A DNA stretch of 64,000 nucleotides, taken from NCBI RefSeq assembly GCF_005938675.2, contig NZ_VCCH02000036.1, positions 1-64,000 of the forward strand, given 5' to 3'. Shown here one piece after another: positions 43,500-51,694 of this stretch; within the stretch, counting starts at the first letter, position 1; each line of letters opens with the position of its first letter. The notes below the pieces were generated by a model that worked only from the letters and a program-made list of their open reading frames with translations, was not told where the DNA came from and made no database searches. Source of the stretch: Mycobacterium sp. KBS0706 (lineage in GTDB: Bacteria > Pseudomonadota > Alphaproteobacteria > DSM-16000 > Inquilinaceae). The position numbers and the translations under genes were made by a program.

Positions 43500-46010
43500 T
43501 CAGGCCCGCAGCCGCTCGTTGTTCGGATCGAAGGGCGATTCCTCGATCACCATGGCGCGGTGCGGCTTGCCGAGGATGCTGACGTCGAGTTCAGTGCCGA
43601 TCTCGCCGAGATCCGGCCGGACCATGGCCAGGGCCAGCGACTTGCCGAGGCGCCAGCCATAGCCGCCCGAGGTGCAGCGGCCGACCAGCGCGCCGCCCTT
43701 GGTGATCGGCTCGTTGCCGCGGGCGTCGGCGTCGGTGACGTCCATCACTTCCAATGTCACGAAGCGGTTCTTGAAGCCGCGCTCGCGCCAGGCCACCAGC
43801 GCGTCGCGGCCGATGAAGTCGCCCTTGTTCGGGTGGACGAACCGGTCGAGTCCCGATTCCAGCGCCGAATACTCGATCGACAGCTCGCGCGGGATCAGCC
43901 GGTAGGACTTCTCCAGCCGCAGCGAATCCATGGTGCGGATGCCGAAGGGCTTGAGGTCGAACTCCTTGCCCGCATCCATCAGCAGGTCGAAGATGGTGTT
44001 CTGCATCTCGATCGGGTGATGCAGCTCCCACCCCAGCTCGCCGACGAAGTTGACGCGCAGCGCCTGGGCCTGGGCGATGCCGACATTGATCGGCTTGCCC
44101 GACAGCCAGGGGAAGGCAGCGGTCGACAGGTCGGTGTCGGTCAGCTTCTGCAGCAGGGCGCGGGAGCTGGGGCCTGCCAGGACGAACACGCCGGCTTGGG
44201 TGGTGATCTTCTGCAGCTCGACCGAGCCGTCGCGCGGCCGCAGCTTCTGCAGCGTGTCCCAGTCATGCCGCTCGAAGGCGCCGGCGCCGACCAGATAGTA
44301 ACGGTTCGGCGCCTCGCAGTAGATCGTGAACTCCGACCGCACGCCGCCATTCTTCGACAAGAGATGCGCCAGCGTCATGCGGCCCGGCTTCTTCGGCACC
44401 CGGTTGGCGACGATGCCGTCCAGCCAAGCGGCCGCGCCCGGCCCGCTGACCGTGTATTTGGCGAAGGCCGACATGTCGAGCAGGCCGACCTTCTCATGCA
44501 CATGCCGGGCCTCGCGGCCGACGAACTCGAAATAGTTCGACCGGCGGAAGCTCCACCTCTCGCGGATCGGCTCGCCCGGCGCCACAGGCGCATGGTTCTC
44601 GTTGACCAGCGTGTCGGGCTTGTTCAGGTCAGCCTCGCTCAGGCTGTAGCCCTCGGGCGCGAACCAGTTCGGCCGCTCCCAGCCATAGACGGTGCCGAAC
44701 ACGGCGCCGAGCGCCTTCATCCGGTCGTAGCAGGGCGCCCGCTTCAGCGGCCGTGCCTCGGCCCGCTCCTCGTCCGGGTAGTGGACGGTGAAGACGTTGC
44801 GGTAGGCCTCCTCGTTCTTGGCCTTGAGGTAGCCGCGCGAGGCGTAGGGGCCGAAGCGGCGCGGGTCGACGCCCATCATGTCGATCGACGGCTCGCCCTC
44901 GACGATCCACTCCGCCAGCTGCCAGCCGGCGCCGCCGGCGGCGGTGACGCCGAAGCTGTGGCCCTCGTTCAGCCAGAAGTTCTTCAAGCCCCAGGCCGGG
45001 CCGATGATCGGGCTGCCGTCGGGGGTGTAGGCGATGGCGCCGTTATAGACCTTCTTGACCCCGACCTCGCCGAAGGCCGGCACGCGGGCGATCGCGGTCT
45101 CGATATGCGGCGCGATCCGCTCCAGATCCTCCTGGAACAGCTCGTATTCCGACTGCTCGTCCGGCCCGTCGACATAGCAGACGGGCGCGCCCGGCTCGTA
45201 CGGGCCGAGGATGAAGCCGCCGGCCTCCTCGCGCAGGTACCAGGAGCTGTCGGCCTCGCGCAGCACGCCCATCTCGGGCAGGCCCTGGCGCTGCCGCTCC
45301 TGCACCGCCGGGTGCGGCTCGGTGACGATGTACTGGTGCTCGACCGGGATCACCGGGATGTCGAGCCCGACCATGGCGCCGGTGCGGCGGGCGAAGTTGC
45401 CCGAGGCCGAGACCACGTGCTCGCAGGTGATGTCGCCCTTGTCGGTCTTCACCAGCCACTCGCCGGACGGGGTCTGCTCGATCCCGAGGACGGTGGTGAA
45501 GCGGTGGATCTCCGCCCCCATCGCCCGGGCGCCCTTGGCGAAGGCCTGGGTCAGGTCGGCCGGCTGGATGTAGCCGTCATCCGGATGCTGGATCGCGCCG
45601 ATGATGCCGTCGGTCTCGCACAGCGGCCAGATCTCCTTGACCTGTGCCGGGGTCAGGATGTTGACCTTGATCCCGATCGTGTCGGCCACGCCCTTGTAGT
45701 ACATGAACTCGTCCCAGCGGTCCTTCGTCCGGGCGAGGCGGATGTTGGAGACCTGGCGGAAGCCGACATGCTGGCCGGTCTCGGCCTCGAGCGAATTGTA
45801 GAGCTTGACCGAGTGCTTGTGGATCTGCCCGACCGAGTAGCTCATGTTGAACAGCGGCAGCAGCCCGGCGGCATGCCAGGTCGAGCCCGAGGTCAGCTCC
45901 CTGCGCTCGATCAGGACGACGTCCGACCAGCCCTTCTTGGCCAGGTGGTAAAGCGTGCCCACGCCCACCACGCCGCCGCCGATCACCACCACGCGCGCTG
46001 TTGATTTCAT
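43500..46010 (-). CDS. GcvT-family FAD-dependent dehydrogenase (dimethylglycine/sarcosine dehydrogenase-like)
   Basis: An 836-residue two-part enzyme that oxidatively demethylates an N-methylated amino acid and passes the one-carbon unit to tetrahydrofolate. The N-terminal FAD domain has VVVIGGGVVGVGTLYHLAKK and the ELTSGSTWHAAGL motif with the FAD-linking histidine region. After an FAO middle domain (about residues 390-445) come the GcvT-like folate domain (FEFVGREARHVHEKVGLLDM, NFVGELGWELH, GIRTMDSLRLEKSYR) and its C-terminal barrel. Dimethylglycine, sarcosine or a betaine breakdown product is the likely substrate. The ATG at 46010 fits the family N-terminus; an ATG at 46037 with AGGA upstream is possible. 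Confidence 0.9.
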   Translation of the reverse strand: MKSTARVVVIGGGVVGVGTLYHLAKKGWSDVVLIERRELTSGSTWHAAGLLPLFNMSYSVGQIHKHSVKLYNSLEAETGQHVGFRQVSNIRLARTKDRWDEFMYYKGVADTIGIKVNILTPAQVKEIWPLCETDGIIGAIQHPDDGYIQPADLTQAFAKGARAMGAEIHRFTTVLGIEQTPSGEWLVKTDKGDITCEHVVSASGNFARRTGAMVGLDIPVIPVEHQYIVTEPHPAVQERQRQGLPEMGVLREADSSWYLREEAGGFILGPYEPGAPVCYVDGPDEQSEYELFQEDLERIAPHIETAIARVPAFGEVGVKKVYNGAIAYTPDGSPIIGPAWGLKNFWLNEGHSFGVTAAGGAGWQLAEWIVEGEPSIDMMGVDPRRFGPYASRGYLKAKNEEAYRNVFTVHYPDEERAEARPLKRAPCYDRMKALGAVFGTVYGWERPNWFAPEGYSLSEADLNKPDTLVNENHAPVAPGEPIRERWSFRRSNYFEFVGREARHVHEKVGLLDMSAFAKYTVSGPGAAAWLDGIVANRVPKKPGRMTLAHLLSKNGGVRSEFTIYCEAPNRYYLVGAGAFERHDWDTLQKLRPRDGSVELQKITTQAGVFVLAGPSSRALLQKLTDTDLSTAAFPWLSGKPINVGIAQAQALRVNFVGELGWELHHPIEMQNTIFDLLMDAGKEFDLKPFGIRTMDSLRLEKSYRLIPRELSIEYSALESGLDRFVHPNKGDFIGRDALVAWRERGFKNRFVTLEVMDVTDADARGNEPITKGGALVGRCTSGGYGWRLGKSLALAMVRPDLGEIGTELDVSILGKPHRAMVIEESPFDPNNERLRA

Positions 46011-46214
46011 CGCTCGAACCGCTCCCTGCAGGCTCATACGGCCATCCTGCGGCAAGTGTCCGGGCGGGGCCGGTTCGGGGCTAATCCAGCCGCGACCTGT
46101 GATGTCGCAGGCCCGCCAAACGTCAAGTCACGCCAGAGATTGGCGATGTCGCAATCGGACTGGCCGGCCCCGCCGGGATCGGCATGCTGGCGGCAGGACC
46201 ATGCGAGGCCGACC

Positions 46215-47201
46215 ATGACGCTGCCGCCCGAACCGAAGATCGTCTTCCTCGACCGCGAGACCCTGGCGCCGGCGATCCGGCTGCGCCCGCCCGCCTTCCC
46301 GCACCGCTGGGAGAAGCACCAGCGGACCGCGCCGGAGCAGGTGCTGGAGCGGCTGCACGGGGCCAGCGTCGCCGTGATCAACAAGGTGCCGCTGCGCGAG
46401 CCGGTGCTGGAGCAGTTGCCGGAGCTGCGCCTGATCGCGGTCGCCGCCACCGGCACGGATTGCGTCGACACCGCCTGGTGCGACCGCAACGGCGTCGCGG
46501 TCTGCAACATCCGCGGCTACGCCGTGCACACGGTGCCGGAGCATGTCTTCACCCTGATCCTGGCGCTGCGCCGGTCGCTGCTGCCCTATCGCCGCTCGGT
46601 CGAGGCCGGGCGCTGGCAGGAGGCGAAGCAGTTCTGCTTCTTCGACCATCCGATCCTCGACCTGCATGGCGCCCGGCTGGGGCTGATCGGCGGCGGGTCG
46701 CTGGGCAATGCGGTGGCGACGATCGGCCGGGCCTTCGGCATGGACGTGGTCTTCGCCGGCCGCAAGGGCGAGAGCGCCCCGGGCGGCGACCGGGTTTCCT
46801 TCGACGAGGTGATCGCGACCAGCGACGTGATCTCGCTGCACTGCCCGCTGCGGCCAGAGACACGCGGCCTGATCGGCGCCGCCGAATTCGCCCGGATGAA
46901 GCCGGAGGTCCTGCTGATCAACACCGCGCGCGGCGGCTTGGTGGACGAGGATGCGCTGACCTCGGCGCTGCGGGGCGGCCGCATCGGCGGCGCCGGCTTC
47001 GACGTGGCGATGCCGGAGCCGCCGCCGGCCGACGCGCCGCTGATGCGCCTCCTGGACCTGCCGAACTTCATCCTGACGCCACATGTCGCCTGGGCCGGCC
47101 GCAACGCCATGCAGTCCCTGGCCGACCAGTTGATCGACCTGATCGACGCCTTCCAGCAGGGCAAGCCGTTCAACCTGGTGGCGGGAGCGTCGAAGGAGTG
47201 A
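46215..47201 (+). CDS. D-2-hydroxyacid dehydrogenase
   Basis: A 328-residue NAD(P)-dependent dehydrogenase that reduces 2-keto acids such as hydroxypyruvate or glyoxylate. It has AVAATGTDCVDTAWCDRNGV, the Rossmann loop GLIGGGSLGNAVA near residue 155, the catalytic arginine in NTARGGLVDEDAL, the glutamate in AMPEPPP and the histidine in TPHVAWA near 293. The Rossmann loop reads GGGSLG rather than the usual GxGxxG with G-R-I, a modest departure. The gene is divergent from the GcvT-type dehydrogenase across about 200 bp; both could serve C1/serine-cycle metabolism (inference). A palindromic repeat follows the stop. Confidence 0.9.
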   Translation: MTLPPEPKIVFLDRETLAPAIRLRPPAFPHRWEKHQRTAPEQVLERLHGASVAVINKVPLREPVLEQLPELRLIAVAATGTDCVDTAWCDRNGVAVCNIRGYAVHTVPEHVFTLILALRRSLLPYRRSVEAGRWQEAKQFCFFDHPILDLHGARLGLIGGGSLGNAVATIGRAFGMDVVFAGRKGESAPGGDRVSFDEVIATSDVISLHCPLRPETRGLIGAAEFARMKPEVLLINTARGGLVDEDALTSALRGGRIGGAGFDVAMPEPPPADAPLMRLLDLPNFILTPHVAWAGRNAMQSLADQLIDLIDAFQQGKPFNLVAGASKE

Positions 47202-47206
47202 GTCCG

Positions 47207-47284
47207 TAGGTTGGGTTCGCGGCAAGCGAACCCAACAGAGGCTCCGCGGCGACATGTTGGGTTCGCGTCGCGAACCCAACCTTG
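47207..47284. repeat. Double hairpin repeat, family D
   Basis: Two adjacent perfect hairpins with the same arms: TTGGGTTCGC / GCGAACCCAA (47211-47235, loop GGCAA) and GTTGGGTTCG / CGAACCCAAC (47256-47280). The left flank is GTAGG and the right flank CTTG. The GTAGGTTGGGTT motif recurs in many proteobacterial repeats. Confidence 0.85.
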
Positions 47285-47311
47285 TATTAGCGCGATGGAT
47301 TAGATTGTCAT

Positions 47312-47359
47312 CGTTCCGTGAGGAACGGCCCGGCCCGGGCGGCCGCCCGGGCCGGGCCG
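47312..47359. repeat. GC-only 34-bp perfect palindrome preceded by a small hairpin
   Basis: Bases 47326-47359 form a 34-bp uninterrupted palindrome made only of G and C, centred on GGCC at 47341-47344. A second hairpin (CGTTCC-GTGA-GGAACG, 47312-47327) abuts its left arm. There is no T-tract. The remainder of the gap up to 47476 shows no gene. Confidence 0.85.
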
Positions 47360-47476
47360 CCGATCGTCGGATCGTAACCCAACCCAGCTACACGCTGCCA
47401 GGGGTGAAGGCTTGTTGCGTTGCAGACAGCCGGCGGCGCCCGGCACGGGTCGCCCGTGCCGGCGTCTCTCACCCCA

Positions 47477-48538
47477 TCATGCAGCCAGGCCCAGTCGTTG
47501 GCGATCGCGCTTCCGGTCCTTGCGTCCGGCCGCGTCCTCGCCGGGCGGCGCCGTCGCAGGCGGGCCGGAGCCGGCCCCTCCCTGCCCTCCTCCCACAGCA
47601 GGCGGGGGAACCGGCCGGGGCGGCGCCATGGCGGCTTCGGGCGGGCCGGCGTCGGCGGCCTCGGGCTGCTCCGGACCGGCGGCGGTCGTGCCGGAAGCGC
47701 CGTGCTGACCCCCGGGCGGACCGGAGGTCCCGAGGGCATCCCCGGCTGGGCGGCCCCTCGGGCCGGCCTTGCCGGTCCCGGCTGGCCCGGCACCGCCGGG
47801 CCAGTGCGGCGGCAGGCCGAGGGCCCGGCACAGGCTGGCGATCAGGGCCTCGATCGGCAAGGCGGTGTCGGCGAGGTCGACGTCGATGCGCTCGTCCTCG
47901 GTCAGCTTTTCCCAGAGATCGACGGTCAGCTGCTCCTTGGCGTCGGCGTCGGTGTCGTGAGCCGCGGCGATGGCCTGGGCAACGCCCTGGGCGACGGCCT
48001 GGCGCCGGTCGTCCTTCTCTTTCTGCCGGCTCTCCCGCCGCTGTTCGGCCTCGCACCGCGCCTTCTCCCGCTGCTCGCGCAGCTTGATCTTCAGTGCGAC
48101 GGCGCGGCGGATGCCGAGGAACAGGCTGCTGAAATGGGTCTCCGCATCCCCGGCGCGGTCGAGATCGCCGGCCTTGAGGGCGGCGACGCCCAGGGCCTGG
48201 AAGGCAGTGGCCAGCGCCATAGCGAGCTCCATCAGCTCGGACAGCATCGCGGCCTCGGCCGCGGCCGGCGAAACGGCCTGCTCCCGCTGCCGGCGCAGCT
48301 TGGCGTTGAGCGCGACGACGCGGCGGATGGCGAGGAAGAGGCTGCTGAACCGGGTCTCGGCCTTGCCGGCGCGCTTGAGATCGCCGGCCGCAAGGGCGGC
48401 GACGGCTTGAGCCTGAAAGGTCCGGGCCATCTCCAGGGCGAGCTGCGTCAGCCCCGACAGCACCTCGATCTCCCGAACAGCCTCGTCCGCGGCCGGCGAA
48501 GCGGCGGGCGGAGTTTCGGCTGTGGTGGCATCGACCAT
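47477..48538 (-). CDS. Unknown protein with an internal 63-residue duplication
   Basis: A 353-residue protein I do not recognise. Residues 26-88 and 98-160 are tandem copies of one helical module, about two thirds identical, sharing VAALxAGDLxRAGxAET and FSSLFLxIRRxVAL. A charged, coiled-coil-like stretch follows (REKARCEAEQRRESRQKEKD, about residues 158-177). Next are an acidic segment (TVDLWEKLTEDERIDVDLAD) and a C-terminal low-complexity tail rich in proline, glycine and alanine, ending in a basic cluster (RKDRKRDRQRL). The ATG at 48538 is the best start. There is no export signal. It stands alone between two divergently arranged metabolic genes. Confidence 0.78.
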   Translation of the reverse strand: MVDATTAETPPAASPAADEAVREIEVLSGLTQLALEMARTFQAQAVAALAAGDLKRAGKAETRFSSLFLAIRRVVALNAKLRRQREQAVSPAAAEAAMLSELMELAMALATAFQALGVAALKAGDLDRAGDAETHFSSLFLGIRRAVALKIKLREQREKARCEAEQRRESRQKEKDDRRQAVAQGVAQAIAAAHDTDADAKEQLTVDLWEKLTEDERIDVDLADTALPIEALIASLCRALGLPPHWPGGAGPAGTGKAGPRGRPAGDALGTSGPPGGQHGASGTTAAGPEQPEAADAGPPEAAMAPPRPVPPPAVGGGQGGAGSGPPATAPPGEDAAGRKDRKRDRQRLGLAA

Positions 48539-48750
48539 TCTTGCATTAGAACAAATCAGGAACACAGAATCAAGCGGAATCGCATTCAGATCGCATCGTC
48601 GCCTGATTTGGACCTCCGATCGACTTGGCGCCGATGGCAGCGCGAGTCACACTGACCGCGAACGGCCCGCCCGGCACGGCATCCCCTGCCCCGCCGCGGC
48701 CGCTCCCGCAGAACGCGCCACCAGAACGGCCTGATCGGAAGGACGGACGC

Positions 48751-49740
48751 ATGACAACGGCTCCCAGCATCGTGCATCGCCGGCTCGGCGGCCTCTCGGT
48801 CTCCGCCATCGGGCTCGGCCTGATGCCGCTCTCCGGCGTCTACGGCGCCGCCGACGATGCGGCCTCGGAGGACCTGATCCGCCGCGCCGTCGACCTCGGA
48901 ATCGACCATCTCGACAGCGCCGACATGTATGGCTGGGGCCACAATGAGGAGCTGCTGGGCCGCGCCATCAAGGGCCGGCGCGACCGCGTCGTGCTGGTCA
49001 CCAAATTCGGCCAGATCCGGCGCGAGGGCGGCCCGAACGGCGTCGATGGCCGCCCCGACTATGTGATCCAGGCTTGCGAGGCCAGCCTGCGGCGCCTGGG
49101 CGTCGACACCATCGACCTGTACTACCAGCACCGGGTCGACCCGGCGGTGCCGATCGAGGACACGGTGGGCGCCATGGCCCGGCTGGTCGAGCAGGGCAAG
49201 GTCCGCCATCTCGGCCTGTCCGAGGCCGGGGCGGACACCATCCGGCGTGCCCATGCCGTCCATCCGATCGCGGCGGTGCAGACCGAATACTCGCTGATGT
49301 ACCGGGCCGAGGCGGAGGCGACCCGCAAGGTCACCCGGTCGCTCGGCATCGGCTTCGTCGGCTATTCCCCGCTCGGCCGCGGCTTCCTGGCCGGCGCGAT
49401 CCAGGACCTCTCCCAGATCGACGGCCGCCGGGCGGCGCATCCGCGCTTCCAGGCGGAGAACTTCGCCCATAACCGCGGGCTGGTCGACCGGTTCGAGGCG
49501 CTGGCGGCCGAGAAGGGCTGCAAGCCGTCGCATCTCGCCCTCGCCTGGCTGCTGGCCCAGGGCGAGGACGTGGTGGCGATCCCCGGCACCCGTTCGATCG
49601 CGCGGCTGGAGGAGAATCTCGGCGCCCTGCAGGTGACGCTGACGCCGGACGACCTGGCCCGGCTGGACGCCGCCATCCCGCCCGGCGCCGCCGCCGGCAC
49701 GCGCTATGCCGCAGCCGGGATGAAATCGGTGCAGATCTGA
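48751..49740 (+). CDS. Aldo/keto reductase
   Basis: A 329-residue NADPH-dependent (beta/alpha)8 oxidoreductase of the AKR superfamily. The catalytic set is visible: Asp and Tyr in [18 protein letters not shown], Lys in VLVTKFGQ, and His in YYQHRVDP. The cofactor-binding end is [12 protein letters not shown] and [16 protein letters not shown]. Its sequence is close to the YakC/AKR13-type enzymes that reduce aldehydes. Substrate unknown. The ATG at 48751 follows GGAAGGACGGACGC, a reasonable ribosome site. The next gene begins 67 bp downstream in the same direction. Confidence 0.93.
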   Translation: MTTAPSIVHRRLGGLSVSAIGLGLMPLSGVYGAADDAASEDLIRRAVDLGIDHLDSADMYGWGHNEELLGRAIKGRRDRVVLVTKFGQIRREGGPNGVDGRPDYVIQACEASLRRLGVDTIDLYYQHRVDPAVPIEDTVGAMARLVEQGKVRHLGLSEAGADTIRRAHAVHPIAAVQTEYSLMYRAEAEATRKVTRSLGIGFVGYSPLGRGFLAGAIQDLSQIDGRRAAHPRFQAENFAHNRGLVDRFEALAAEKGCKPSHLALAWLLAQGEDVVAIPGTRSIARLEENLGALQVTLTPDDLARLDAAIPPGAAAGTRYAAAGMKSVQI

Positions 49741-49807
49741 GGCCGATGGCGGGGTCGGCAGCCGCGATGTAAGAGTCGGCCGGCACGATAAGGGGCCGGA
49801 GGCAAGC

Positions 49808-50182
49808 ATGGGCTGGGAGCCGATATCCGAGGCGGAGATCTGGGACGAGCTCAACCAGGCCGCCGGCCGTATGACCGTGCCGCAGGAGCGCTTCTGGGAA
49901 GCGATCCGGATCCCTCCCGAGAAATGGGCGCAGGAGCCCTATGGCAATCTCGGCGGCGGCTTCTGGGCCGTGGCCGTGATCGGGCGGATCGTGGTCTGGT
50001 TCAACGACATCGAGGATGGGTTCAATTTCTCCCGTTACTCGGCCCACGGCACGATCGGCCAGTATTTCGCAAACCAGGACGAATTGGAGCTCGTGATCCA
50101 GGAGTTGATGGAGATCGTGCGGACGGGCTATCGCATCGGCGGCCAGTTCGGACCGCCGCGTCCAGGCCCCCATCCCGGATAG
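49808..50182 (+). CDS. Conserved-looking hypothetical protein
   Basis: A 124-residue soluble protein. It is tryptophan- and acid-rich in its first half (WEPISEAEIWDELNQAA, FWEAIRIPPEKWAQEPYG) with a central strand region (GGGFWAVAVIGRIVVWFNDI) and a helical end (DELELVIQELMEIVRTGYRI). The composition recalls SMI1/KNR4-like or immunity-type small proteins, but I see no decisive motif. The last 55 bp overlap the convergent MarR-type gene. The ATG at 49808 follows GGAGGCAAGC, a good ribosome site. Confidence 0.72.
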   Translation: MGWEPISEAEIWDELNQAAGRMTVPQERFWEAIRIPPEKWAQEPYGNLGGGFWAVAVIGRIVVWFNDIEDGFNFSRYSAHGTIGQYFANQDELELVIQELMEIVRTGYRIGGQFGPPRPGPHPG

Positions 50183-50664
50183 GGAGCCGGCGGCTCCTCC
50201 TTCACCGCATCCGCGAATTTCCGCATCAGCCGCACCAGCGCGCCGAACTCCTCCGCGTCCCAGCTCTCGAACACGGCGCGGCCGATCCGTTCGCGCGCGG
50301 CGTCGACGAGGTCGGTCATCGCCTTGCCTTTCGCGGTGATGACCGCCTCGCGCACGCGGCGGTCGGCGGCACCGGCGCGGCGCTGCACCAGGCCGAGGCT
50401 TTCCAGCTTGGCGACCTGGCGGCTGACGGTGGTGTAGTCCCGTCCAGCACGGTCGGCCAGCTCGACCACGCCGATCGGCCCGAGCCGCTCGATGCCGACC
50501 AGCAGCGGGAACAGCGCCCGGTCGAGCCGGATCCCGGCCTCGCGGATCAGCACCTCGTCGCGCTGCGGCCGGTTCATCACGCTGACGATATCGAGCAGCG
50601 CCCCGTGCAGCACCCGCAGCTGCTCACCGATATGTGTATTTTGCACACTCTTTCTTGACGGCAT
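50128..50664 (-). CDS. MarR-family transcriptional regulator
   Basis: A 178-residue winged-helix regulator. After an N-terminal helix (GEQLRVLHGALLDIVSVMNR), the DNA-binding part is ERLGPIGVVELADRAGRDYT, TVSRQVAKLESLGLVQRRAG and the wing AADRRVREAVITAKG. A C-terminal dimer helix (EEFGALVRLMRKFADAV) and a proline-rich tail complete it. It is divergent from the alcohol dehydrogenase and MFS genes and most likely represses them until a phenolic or electrophilic ligand binds. Two TGTG-type palindromes, one between the starts and one inside its own first codons, look like its operators. The ATG at 50664 has GAGGAG at 7 nt. Confidence 0.92.
   Translation of the reverse strand: MPSRKSVQNTHIGEQLRVLHGALLDIVSVMNRPQRDEVLIREAGIRLDRALFPLLVGIERLGPIGVVELADRAGRDYTTVSRQVAKLESLGLVQRRAGAADRRVREAVITAKGKAMTDLVDAARERIGRAVFESWDAEEFGALVRLMRKFADAVKEEPPAPYPGWGPGRGGPNWPPMR
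50633..50647. promoter_or_regulatory. Putative MarR operator 2 (inside marR codons 6-11)
   Basis: TGTGTATTTTGCACA matches, in reverse orientation, the palindrome 49 bp away. Binding here would block elongation through, or initiation of, the regulator gene. Confidence 0.5.
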
Positions 50665-50681
50665 CTTCGGCTCCTCATATA

Positions 50682-50696
50682 TGTGCATTATACACA
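50682..50696. promoter_or_regulatory. Putative MarR operator 1 in the divergent promoter region
   Basis: TGTGCATTATACACA is palindromic at 12 of 14 informative positions and lies between the two divergent starts (60-bp gap), in the only AT-rich stretch. The wider flanks ATATGTG / CACATAT extend the symmetry. Confidence 0.6.
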
Positions 50697-50724
50697 CATA
50701 TCCGAGAGCCGAAAGGTATCCCCC

Positions 50725-51693
50725 ATGAAAGCCGCGATCGTCCGGACCTCCGGGCGGCCCCCTGTCTATGCCGATTTCGCCGAGCCGGCGCCGTCCGCGG
50801 GAGAGAGCCGCATCACCGTCACCGCCGCCGCCCTCAGCCCCGTCGTCAAGAGCCGGGCTTCGGGCCGGCATTACAGCTCGTCCGGCCAGTTCCCCTTCGT
50901 CGCCGGCCTGGACGGCGTCGGGCGGCTCGACGACGGGCGCCGGGTGTATTTCGTCCTGCCGAAGGCGCCCTATGGCAGCATGGCGGAGCGCGCGGTGGTG
51001 CCGGCGGCACACTGCCTGCCCGTGCCGGACGGGCTCGACGACGTGACCGCCGCGGCCATCGCCAATCCCGGCATGTCGTCCTGGGCCGCCTATATCGAGC
51101 GCGCCCGGCTCAAGCCCGGCGAGACCGTGCTGGTCAACGGCGCCACCGGCACCGCCGGCCGCCTCGCCGTGCAGATCGCCAGGCACCTCGGGGCGGGCAA
51201 GGTCGTCGCCACCGGCCGCAACGCCGAGGCCCTGCGCGCGGTCGCGGCGCTCGGGGCCGATGTGACGATCCCGCTCGGCGAGGATCCGGCGGCTTTGGAG
51301 GAGAGCTTCCAGGCGCAGTTCGCCGAAGGGGTCGATGTCGTCATCGACTATCTGTGGGGGCCGAGCGCGGAACGGCTGCTGGTCGCCGCCGCCAGGGCCG
51401 GGGCGGAGGCGGTGCCGATCCGCTTCGTCCAGGTCGGGGCGGTGAGCGGGCCGGAGATCACGCTGCCTGGCGCCGTGCTGCGCTCCTCGGCGATCGAGCT
51501 GATGGGCAGCGGCATCGGCAGCGTGCCCCTGGACCGCTTCGTCCACTGCATCGGCGGGCTGCTGCAGGCGGCGGGGCCGGGCGGCTTCCGGATCGCCGCC
51601 AGGCCCGTGCCGCTGTCGCAGGTCGAGCAGGCCTGGCCCGAGGACGACAGCGCCCGGCGCACCGTGTTTACCCTGGACGGGCCGACGGGCTGA
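50725..51693 (+). CDS. Zinc-independent alcohol dehydrogenase / quinone oxidoreductase-like protein
   Basis: A 322-residue medium-chain dehydrogenase/reductase. The N-terminal GroES-like domain lacks the cysteine-rich zinc loop. The cofactor domain has ETVLVNGATGTAGRLAVQIA near residue 132 and VVATGRNAEALRAVAALGAD. The family reduces quinones, enones or other reactive carbonyls with NADPH. It is divergent from MarR, with an operator-like palindrome between them, and the MFS gene begins 2 nt after its stop. The three genes therefore form a regulated reduce-and-export unit (inference). The ATG at 50725 fits the usual MKAA start. Confidence 0.9.
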   Translation: MKAAIVRTSGRPPVYADFAEPAPSAGESRITVTAAALSPVVKSRASGRHYSSSGQFPFVAGLDGVGRLDDGRRVYFVLPKAPYGSMAERAVVPAAHCLPVPDGLDDVTAAAIANPGMSSWAAYIERARLKPGETVLVNGATGTAGRLAVQIARHLGAGKVVATGRNAEALRAVAALGADVTIPLGEDPAALEESFQAQFAEGVDVVIDYLWGPSAERLLVAAARAGAEAVPIRFVQVGAVSGPEITLPGAVLRSSAIELMGSGIGSVPLDRFVHCIGGLLQAAGPGGFRIAARPVPLSQVEQAWPEDDSARRTVFTLDGPTG

Positions 51694-51694
51694 G

